A program made the translations under genes and the position numbers. Positions 1 through 5,248 of a stretch of 5,248 bases of DNA are shown here, piece by piece. The notes under the pieces are model-generated. The model saw only the letters and a list, made by a program, of their open reading frames with translations. It searched no databases and was not told where the DNA came from. Position 1 is the stretch's first letter, and every line of letters starts with the position of its first letter. Source of the DNA: Caldifarciminota bacterium. Lineage in GTDB: Bacteria; Hydrothermota; Hydrothermia; UBA1063; CAJXJZ01. The stretch lies in contig JALVLE010000101.1 in the NCBI GenBank assembly GCA_027033555.1, positions 1 to 5,248 of the forward strand, written 5' to 3'.

Positions 1-2701
1 CGGAAAGGGCCTCACCGTATTCTGATTCTTTTAGATAAGAATCTGCAAGGATATTCATAAGACTGGCCTGTCCCTCTAAATCACCTATTTCAGATAAGTA
101 CGAAAGCCCTCCTTTGACCACACCCCTTGCATATTCACTTTTATTCTTATGTATCTCAACTCTTGCAACTTCTCCTAAAATTCTTCCAATAGAGTACTTA
201 TCGTTTCTCTTTTTGGCGAGCTGGAGAGCGTCCCTCAGGATTCTGAGACTTTCTTTGTATCTTCCAGTAATTGTTGTAAGATACGCCTTTTTTATTGAAA
301 GCTCTATTACCCTGCTTATATACCCAAGTTCCTTGAAAATTGAAATAGCTTTTTCAAATAAATCAAGGGCCTCACCTACGTTTCCTTTTACCTCATTAAT
401 TTCTGCAATAAGCGCCAGTGCCTCCCCAAGACCTATCTTATAATCAAGTTCTTCCGAATTCTTCCTTGCTGCCTGAGCCCTCTTGAAAGCCTGATCAACA
501 AATCCTTTAAGATACAAAACCCTTGCCATACCGCAGGTTGCATCTATCATTCCATAAGTATTATCACTCTTTTTGGCAAATTCCATTGCCCTGCTGAACT
601 CTTTTTGGGCCATATCCCATGCCCCAAGATACTCGGACACCCTTCCTTTTCCAAGGTACACTCTAAACAAGATATTGTATGGAAGATTAACCCCCTCTTT
701 TTCCAGCTCTCCTATGATTTTAATTATGGTGTTATATTTGTCTGCCGCACTTTTAAAAAGATGTAACCTTATATCTTTCTCGGCTGATTTCAACATATAA
801 TTGAGGGCTTTCTGATAGGCTCTACCCTCAAGAAGGTGGTAAGATATAAGGTCAAAATACTCCTCAATTTTATCAGCATAGAGTTCTTCAAGGATATATG
901 CTATTCTTGTATGGAGCTGGCGCTTCTCTGATTTTAACAGCATGTTATAAGCCACGTCTCTGATAAAAGAATGTTTAAATATGTAAGAATTACTATCTGT
1001 TCTGCTCCTGTAGATAAGTCCCTTCGCCTGAAGAGTAAATAGAAAATCTTCAATATTGTCAAGCTCAACGAGCTTTTTCAACACTTCAATGTTAAATTCT
1101 CTCCCTATAACAGAGGCTTTCTTTACAAGCTCTTTGAGCTCTGCCGGTAGTCTATCTATCTCAGCTGATATAATATTCTGAATGCTATGGGGAAGATCCT
1201 CCTGTTTTAGCTCTTTTTTAACTATCAGACTCCGTCCCTTGACCTCTATATATCCCCTGTCAAGTAAATGTGCAATAAGTTGTTCTATAAAAAATGGATT
1301 ACCTTCTGTACGTTCAAAGATTATCTTTACAAAATCATCGGGTAATACTGTAACTCCAAGAAGTTTGGCGGTAAACTCTTTGCTTTCTTCTAAATTGAAG
1401 GGCCTTAGATAAATCTCAAGAAGGTTATAGGTAACAGGGATTTCGGGTAAATAACCACTACGGGTTATCAAAATAAGGAGAACCGGCATATTTTTTATAG
1501 CCTCAGCTAAATATGCAATAACTTCAAGAGAGGAGACGTCCATCCAGTGAATATCCTCAAATATAAGAAGCATGGGCTTTGTTTCAGAGAGTTTCTGAAT
1601 AAGGTTTCTTAAAGCGTATTTTAAATTTTTATAATCAACAGTTGACACTTCGCTGATACCAAGTGTAGTAAGCATGCATTCCACTGTCTCATCTTTCAAC
1701 TTCAATTTTTGCGCCTTCTCCTTAACTTTGGCTTTCATTATATCTTTGGTATCAAACTCTCCAATTTCAAAAATACGCTTTAACACTTCAATAATTGGCC
1801 AGTAGGGGATATGCTTGGTATGAGGTGCACTCCTTCCTTCAAATACATAAACCTCATTCCTGTCAATGGAATTCTTAATTTCATACTTTAACCTTGATTT
1901 ACCCACTCCCGGTTCACCTGATATAATTACTATCTGCCCCTTCTTTTTATCAAAGGCAAAATCTTTACGTTCCAGAATTTTTTCAAGTTCCTCTTCTCTT
2001 CCTATTAAAGGAACAAGCTTGCCTTTTAAATAGGCATCTTTACCCGGTGTGGCTTTATGGCTCAAAACCTTATATACCTTTACCGGCTGTTTTCTGCCTT
2101 TTACCGCAACGTTTCCAATCTCCTGATAATCAAACAAATAACTGGTAAGATGATATACGCTTTCTGTTACCATTATTTCTCCAGGTCCTGCAAACTCCTG
2201 AACACGTTTCGCAACATTCACTGTATCTCCGACAACTGAATATAGCGCCTTTTCTTTCCCCCCCACCTGTCCTGTTACCACCAATCCAGTGTTTATCCCA
2301 ATTGAGAGGCTTATCTCCCTCTTAACTTTTTTGCTAAACTCCTTGGCTATTCTCTGCATTTCAAGAGCAGTATAGACTGCTCTTTCCGGGTCATTCTCAT
2401 GTGCCTGAGGTGCCCCGAATACCACCATCACCGCATCACCAATATACTTATCAATGGTTCCCTCATATTTTTTAACAGGCTCCTCAAGCTTTTCAAAAAA
2501 AGTATTTATAAGACGTAATACCTCTTCAGGATCAAGCTGTTCACTCAAGGAAGTAAATCCCGCTATATCAGCAAATAAAACTGTAACAAGTTTACGTTCA
2601 CCCAGTGTTCTGCGGGCTTTTTCCCTGTCAAGTTTGGATCCACAGTATATGCAGAATATAGCACCTTCGGGATTTTCTCTTCCGCAAACCGGACATTTCA
2701 T
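1..2701 (-). CDS. Zinc ribbon - class III adenylate/guanylate cyclase - STAND ATPase - TPR signalling protein (3' end outside window)
   Basis: Predicted cytoplasmic multidomain signalling protein that would make a cyclic nucleotide (probably cAMP from ATP) under control of an ATPase switch. 900 residues are visible and the C-terminus is cut by the window edge. Residues 1-24 are a zinc ribbon (C3, C6, C17, C20). A class III cyclase domain spans about 36-200: metal-binding D45 (FADIAGFT) and D89 (IDKYIGDAV), purine-site K85, and transition-state N162 and R166 (GDTVNVAKR). The ATPase follows, with Walker A GEPGVGKS at 262-269, Walker B LLIFEDIHW around 378-386, and GNPFF at 467-471, typical of STAND/AAA_16 proteins. 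About 500-600 is helical, including HSFIRDVAYNMLL near 577-589. From about 675 on, TPR-like repeats recur every 40 residues. The ATG at 2701 is fixed by the zinc ribbon directly behind it; there is no Shine-Dalgarno sequence, and a promoter abuts the start. No membrane segment or signal peptide is seen. The domain order is known in many bacteria, but the ligand and output are unknown. Confidence 0.95.
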   Translation of the reverse strand, partial: MKCPVCGRENPEGAIFCIYCGSKLDREKARRTLGERKLVTVLFADIAGFTSLSEQLDPEEVLRLINTFFEKLEEPVKKYEGTIDKYIGDAVMVVFGAPQAHENDPERAVYTALEMQRIAKEFSKKVKREISLSIGINTGLVVTGQVGGKEKALYSVVGDTVNVAKRVQEFAGPGEIMVTESVYHLTSYLFDYQEIGNVAVKGRKQPVKVYKVLSHKATPGKDAYLKGKLVPLIGREEELEKILERKDFAFDKKKGQIVIISGEPGVGKSRLKYEIKNSIDRNEVYVFEGRSAPHTKHIPYWPIIEVLKRIFEIGEFDTKDIMKAKVKEKAQKLKLKDETVECMLTTLGISEVSTVDYKNLKYALRNLIQKLSETKPMLLIFEDIHWMDVSSLEVIAYLAEAIKNMPVLLILITRSGYLPEIPVTYNLLEIYLRPFNLEESKEFTAKLLGVTVLPDDFVKIIFERTEGNPFFIEQLIAHLLDRGYIEVKGRSLIVKKELKQEDLPHSIQNIISAEIDRLPAELKELVKKASVIGREFNIEVLKKLVELDNIEDFLFTLQAKGLIYRSRTDSNSYIFKHSFIRDVAYNMLLKSEKRQLHTRIAYILEELYADKIEEYFDLISYHLLEGRAYQKALNYMLKSAEKDIRLHLFKSAADKYNTIIKIIGELEKEGVNLPYNILFRVYLGKGRVSEYLGAWDMAQKEFSRAMEFAKKSDNTYGMIDATCGMARVLYLKGFVDQAFKRAQAARKNSEELDYKIGLGEALALIAEINEVKGNVGEALDLFEKAISIFKELGYISRVIELSIKKAYLTTITGRYKESLRILRDALQLAKKRNDKYSIGRILGEVARVEIHKNKSEYARGVVKGGLSYLSEIGDLEGQASLMNILADSYLKESEYGEALS

Positions 2702-2707
2702 ATTTTT

Positions 2708-2736
2708 ATTATGAAATATAGATAGCGAAATGTCAA
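2708..2736 (-). promoter_or_regulatory. Sigma70-type promoter of the cyclase/ATPase gene
   Basis: On the minus strand a perfect -35 box TTGACA (2736-2731) is followed by a 17-base spacer and a -10 box CATAAT (2713-2708, five of six matches to TATAAT). Only AAAAAT separates the -10 box from the ATG at 2701, so transcription is expected to begin at or within a base or two of the start codon. This gives the gene its own promoter, independent of the upstream operon, and predicts a leaderless or nearly leaderless mRNA. The absence of a ribosome binding site agrees with this. The call rests on consensus match and position alone. Confidence 0.72.
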
Positions 2737-2745
2737 GAGCAAAAC

Positions 2746-2756
2746 CTGTAATACAG
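2746..2756. repeat. 11-base palindrome upstream of the -35 box, candidate operator
   Basis: CTGTAATACAG is a perfect inverted repeat (CTGTA / TACAG around one central base). It lies 9 bases upstream of the -35 box at 2731-2736. Its position suits an activator or repressor site for the cyclase gene. It does not match the E. coli LexA box, which has eight bases between CTGT and ACAG. An 11-base AT-rich palindrome can arise by chance, so the regulatory role is inferred. Confidence 0.3.
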
Positions 2757-2759
2757 TAC

Positions 2760-2806
2760 AATTAATACTTTAGAAAAACTGTTTGTGTTACGAATTGGTA
2801 CTAAAG
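2760..2806. repeat. Imperfect 14-base direct repeat with 33-base period, with 7-base inverted arms
   Basis: AATTAATACTTTAG (2760-2773) and AATTGGTACTAAAG (2793-2806) agree at 10 of 14 positions, as AATTnnTACTnnAG. Their starts are 33 bases apart, about three helical turns, so a protein bound to both would sit on the same face of the DNA. The same segments also hold a perfect 7-base inverted repeat, actttag (2767-2773) and ctaaagt (2801-2807). They lie 24-70 bases upstream of the -35 box, a usual place for activator sites. This is a candidate only; the sequence is AT-rich and no regulator family is recognised. Confidence 0.3.
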
Positions 2807-2830
2807 TGTGGTGAAAACTGACACTATATG

Positions 2831-2843
2831 CTTATATGATAAG
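2831..2843. repeat. AT-rich palindrome just past the methyltransferase stop
   Basis: CTTAT (2831-2835) and ATAAG (2839-2843) form a perfect 5-base inverted repeat around a 3-base loop, 4 bases beyond the methyltransferase stop codon. As RNA it would be a short, weak hairpin. No U-tract follows in the direction of transcription, so it is not a convincing intrinsic terminator. It may slow 3' exonuclease decay or bind a protein, or may mean nothing. No better terminator is visible between the operon and the cyclase gene. Confidence 0.25.
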
Positions 2844-2847
2844 TTAT

Positions 2848-3465
2848 TTATATGAATTTTCTGAAAAAACCAGGAAGTATCATATAAAGGATGCGTTTTA
2901 GCCTGTATTTTCTCAGCAACGCCGTGTCCTCACCAATAACCACTATGGTAGAAGATTCAAATGGGATATGAACAGAATTGCCTAATTGAGATAGTTCTTT
3001 CCTGCTCCAAAATGAACGATGGATTTCAAGTGGATTGGAAAAGCTCGCTTCTTGCTCATAAAACTTTGAAGGGGTGGCAATCACGAGATTCCTGTTTTTT
3101 TCTGTAAGTGTTTTAAGTAAAACTCTGCCATCTTTCTTTCCAATGTGCTCAAGAACATCTATCATTAATACCACATCATACTTAAAATCCTGCTTTTTCG
3201 CAAACGCAAGAATGTCTTCCAGGTAAATATTATCATAAATGTATCTATGACATGGTGTAATATAACCTTCAAATCCTTCCACACCATCAATTCGTACATC
3301 AAATTTTCCGAAATCCTTTTTGTCCTCACCCCATATTTCCAAGTATTCCCTTGCAAGAAAACCATATTTTCCAAAGCCAATTCCAACATCAAGAATACTT
3401 CTGGGTCTCAGCCTTAACAGAATATTCAAAATTACAGGTATTTGCTCAAAATTGCTACTTGGCAT
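2848..3465 (-). CDS. Class I SAM-dependent methyltransferase, substrate unknown
   Basis: A complete 205-residue protein predicted to transfer a methyl group from S-adenosylmethionine to an unknown acceptor. The Rossmann-fold motifs are in order: motif I SILDVGIGFGKYG (23-35) for SAM binding, an acidic E63 after strand 2 (DGVEGF) where the ribose hydroxyls are held, YDVVLMIDVLEHIG (96-109) as the strand-4 region, and NLVIATP (126-132). The NPLEIHRSFWSRKEL segment (144-158) resembles bacterial methyltransferases often found in cell-surface or natural-product clusters, which is weak evidence for substrate. The last 20 residues are rich in Arg/Lys and large hydrophobics and may touch the membrane. 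The ATG at 3465 is the only usable start: an in-frame TAG lies a short way upstream with no ATG, GTG or TTG between. There is no Shine-Dalgarno sequence. It follows the radical SAM gene by 11 bases, so the two are probably co-transcribed and perhaps translationally coupled. Confidence 0.9.
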   Translation of the reverse strand: MPSSNFEQIPVILNILLRLRPRSILDVGIGFGKYGFLAREYLEIWGEDKKDFGKFDVRIDGVEGFEGYITPCHRYIYDNIYLEDILAFAKKQDFKYDVVLMIDVLEHIGKKDGRVLLKTLTEKNRNLVIATPSKFYEQEASFSNPLEIHRSFWSRKELSQLGNSVHIPFESSTIVVIGEDTALLRKYRLKRILYMILPGFFRKFI

Positions 3466-3476
3466 GATTAAAATTA

Positions 3477-4778
3477 TTACTGTATTTCGGCGTTCAATCT
3501 ATTTTTTAAACTTTTAAGGTACTGGACTTTATCATATCCCATTGAAAGTAGCGGGAAAACAGAACAGTTAGTTAATAAAAGATCATTTATTCTAAACTCT
3601 TTTATTACCTTATCTCCCAAAGGTGTACGTGGAATTGGAGAAAATTCACTCAACATCACCTTTATACCCAAGGAATTCACATGATAAATAGCCTCCTCTA
3701 CTTCCTTCTCATCCATTCCTGGGAGTCCCAAAAACACATAGGCTGTAATGTTTTTCCTTTCAAACCCGGCTTTCAGGAGAGCATTCACGGCTCTATCAAA
3801 CTCACCTGTGTAAACCTTTCCGCCAAGTTCTTTTTGTTTTTTTTCATTAATTGTCTCAAATCCAAGATATATTGTTTTAAAACCTGCTTTTTTCATTAAA
3901 ACTGCTATCTCCTCATCTATAAATCTGGCATGAAGAGCATTTGGGGTATGAAAATTAACTTTTATTTTTTTCCGTATAACCTGCTCAAGAAAAGGTATCA
4001 GGGCTTCTTTCTTTCTCACAAGCAGAGCGTCATCATAAAATGCAACATTTTTTACGCCAATTGTTGACCACCTTTCAATCTCATAAACACTTTTCTCAAA
4101 ATCAAGTACTCTAAACGCTGGTTTCAAGATGTATGAAGCGCAATATGGACATCTAAAGGGACATCCCTCTGTAAGTCTGATTACTATGTATGGAAGGAAA
4201 CGGTACAAAGACCAGCAAGGAAAAATATAAGAAGATGCATCAAACTCAAGGTCAAAAATCCCTGCCAGTATTTCAAAGGCATCTCCTTGAATTACAATGT
4301 CCGCACCTAATTGTTTTACAAAATCAGGAAGTAAAGTAGAAAGTACACCACCTGTGATTATTTTCACCTGGTCCCCAAGAACCCTTTTACTTATTTCAAT
4401 AACCTCCTTTATGCCAGGATACCAGTAAGTCATACCTGTGTAAATAAGCACAAATTCCGGCTTCAGGTTCTTTATCTTTTCCACATAGTGCTCCACAGGA
4501 ATACCGAATCTTCTATATTTCCTTTTGACAAAAGAGAGTACCTCTGGCTTTTCAACCTCAGTGCCTATAAATTTACCTCTCCCAAAATCATCCGTGTACT
4601 TAAAGCCATAGGAACCCACATATGGACTATACCTGTCTAAAAAATCAAAAAAATCTACCTCAATGTGTTTTCCCTGTTTCAAAAATCTGTAAACCCTAAG
4701 AGCTCCATAGGGCTTTAGCCAGAAGTCATACAGTGTAAAATCATACACTGGCGGGTTTACAACAATTGCCTTAACCAC
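3477..4778 (-). CDS. Radical SAM protein with cobalamin-binding-like N-terminal domain
   Basis: A complete 433-residue iron-sulfur enzyme predicted to cleave S-adenosylmethionine reductively and start radical chemistry; the substrate is unknown. The N-terminal part (about 1-175) has the shape of the B12-binding domain common in this superfamily: VVNPPV at 6-11, ITGGVLSTLLP at 141-151 and GADIVIQGDAFE at 158-169. The cobalt-ligating DxHxxG motif is not visible. The radical SAM core begins at about 197 with the cluster motif CPFRCPYC (C206, C210, C213). It continues with FYDDALL (247-253), GFET (306-309), FLGLPGMDE (349-357) and the IPRTPLGD segment (382-389), all usual for Elp3/MiaB/NifB-like proteins. 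Translation starts at GTG 4778, inside the last codons of the upstream gene. An in-frame stop at 4818-4820 rules out ATG, GTG or TTG starts further up. The nearest AGGG is 17 bases away, so initiation probably relies on coupling. The family call is firm and the function is not. Confidence 0.92.
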   Translation of the reverse strand: MVKAIVVNPPVYDFTLYDFWLKPYGALRVYRFLKQGKHIEVDFFDFLDRYSPYVGSYGFKYTDDFGRGKFIGTEVEKPEVLSFVKRKYRRFGIPVEHYVEKIKNLKPEFVLIYTGMTYWYPGIKEVIEISKRVLGDQVKIITGGVLSTLLPDFVKQLGADIVIQGDAFEILAGIFDLEFDASSYIFPCWSLYRFLPYIVIRLTEGCPFRCPYCASYILKPAFRVLDFEKSVYEIERWSTIGVKNVAFYDDALLVRKKEALIPFLEQVIRKKIKVNFHTPNALHARFIDEEIAVLMKKAGFKTIYLGFETINEKKQKELGGKVYTGEFDRAVNALLKAGFERKNITAYVFLGLPGMDEKEVEEAIYHVNSLGIKVMLSEFSPIPRTPLGDKVIKEFRINDLLLTNCSVFPLLSMGYDKVQYLKSLKNRLNAEIQ

Positions 4779-5248
4779 GGTATTTGTAAAACTTACCCTG
4801 AAAGGTACCCTTTTCTCTCATTATTTTTTCCACAAGACGCGAGATAACATGCTTGTCAGATGTCCACAAAGGGGCTATTAGTCGCTTAAGTGGTGCAAAC
4901 CCCTGGAGTCTATGAATTACCATGTCTGGTCTTAGGTTTTCAAGGAACCTTACAACAAGCCGGGCAAACTTCTCTGGATCTTCATAAACCTTTATCTTTC
5001 CGCGCTCATAAAGCTTCTCAAGATCTGTTCCTTTGATAACATATAAATTATGAATTTTCACCCCATCAACACCAAGAACAGAAAGGATTCTTCCGCCGTC
5101 TATAATCTCAGGTTCTATCTCGTCAAACAATCCGAAAATCATATGAGCTATTACGTGAATACCCCTTTGCTTGGCTCGTAAAATGGCATCAATTGAGTCG
5201 GAAGGGGTATGGAATCTTCGCGATTTCCGCAGTGCATTGTAATTAAAA
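4771..5248 (-). CDS. TIGR01212-family (YhcC-like) radical SAM protein, C-terminal part (5' end outside window)
   Basis: The 158 visible residues match my recollection of the C-terminal half of TIGR01212/YhcC radical SAM proteins, an Elp3-related family of unsettled function. The features are a helix then RGIHVIAHMIFGL, GVDGVKIHNLYVIKGTDLE, PDMVIHRLQGFAP, LIAPLWTSDKH, and an ending with FQGKFYKYRG as in archaeal and deep-branching members. The Cys cluster motif lies upstream, outside the window. The ATG at 5142 opens a 123-residue frame but is not the real start. The frame stays open to the window edge, and the 35 residues before it (FNYNALRKS, then SDSIDAILRAKQRGIHVIAH) continue the same fold. 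One oddity is that the usual GLPGE turn reads GLFDE. The stop TAA (4773-4771) overlaps the GTG start of the next radical SAM gene by 8 bases, placing both in one operon. The promoter must lie beyond the window. Confidence 0.88.
   Translation of the reverse strand, partial: FNYNALRKSRRFHTPSDSIDAILRAKQRGIHVIAHMIFGLFDEIEPEIIDGGRILSVLGVDGVKIHNLYVIKGTDLEKLYERGKIKVYEDPEKFARLVVRFLENLRPDMVIHRLQGFAPLKRLIAPLWTSDKHVISRLVEKIMREKGTFQGKFYKYRG

Noticed and set aside
114..2714. Several plus-strand open frames of 60-109 residues
   Set aside because: All lie antisense to the cyclase/ATPase/TPR gene and their translations are Ser/Leu/Phe-rich, as expected for the complement of a coding strand; none has a ribosome binding site or domain.
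2746..2756. LexA (SOS) box
   Set aside because: CTGTAATACAG has only three bases between CTGT and ACAG, while the E. coli-type box needs eight; the spacing does not fit.
2805..2825. Hairpin AGTGT / ACACT as a terminator
   Set aside because: The arms are only five bases around an 11-base loop and no T-tract follows on the minus strand.
2702..2847. Small RNA or riboswitch in the intergenic region
   Set aside because: The promoter sits at the downstream end with no leader left to transcribe, and no stable stem-loop set or known aptamer pattern is visible.
3165..3392. Minus-strand 75-residue frame inside the methyltransferase
   Set aside because: It overlaps a clear SAM-methyltransferase in another frame and its translation has no recognisable motif.
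3320..3899. Plus-strand open frames at 3320-3517 and 3681-3899
   Set aside because: They are antisense to the methyltransferase and radical SAM genes and show no motif.
4771..5142. Complete small gene of 123 residues starting at ATG 5142
   Set aside because: The frame is open to the window edge and the 35 residues upstream continue the same TIGR01212 fold, so this ATG is internal and the gene is 5'-truncated by the window.

Overview
The window comes from an AT-rich bacterial genome, and every gene I can support lies on the minus strand. Evidence for a bacterium is a sigma70-type promoter, one GTG start, tight gene spacing and the domain make-up of the proteins. Arg codons AGA/AGG and Ile codon ATA are frequent, and lysine and glutamate are abundant. 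That would fit a moderately thermophilic or deep-branching anaerobic lineage, but the phylum cannot be fixed from this window.

Reading in the direction of transcription (from high to low coordinates), three genes are packed as an operon. The first is the C-terminal part of a TIGR01212/YhcC-type radical SAM protein (4771-5248, 5' end outside the window). It overlaps by 8 bases a GTG-started radical SAM protein with a cobalamin-domain-like N-terminus (3477-4778). After an 11-base gap comes a small class I SAM-dependent methyltransferase (2848-3465). All three use S-adenosylmethionine chemistry, so a shared modification pathway is plausible, but no substrate can be read from the sequence.

A 146-base intergenic region (2702-2847) follows. 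It contains a short AT-rich palindrome just past the methyltransferase stop, an imperfect direct repeat with a 33-base period, an 11-base palindrome, and a strong promoter (TTGACA, 17-base spacer, CATAAT). The promoter's expected start point falls on the ATG of the next gene, which suggests a leaderless mRNA.

The remaining half of the window (1-2701) is one large gene, open at its 3' end. Its visible 900 residues are an N-terminal CxxC/CxxC zinc ribbon, a class III nucleotidyl cyclase domain with the main catalytic residues, a STAND/AAA-type ATPase (Walker A, Walker B, GNPFF motif), a helical linker, and TPR repeats spaced at exactly 40 residues. This looks like a one-protein signalling device in which the TPR and ATPase modules sense a ligand or partner and control synthesis of a cyclic nucleotide. 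This gene and its compact promoter are the most interesting part of the window. No RNA genes, CRISPR arrays, insertion sequences or attachment sites were seen.
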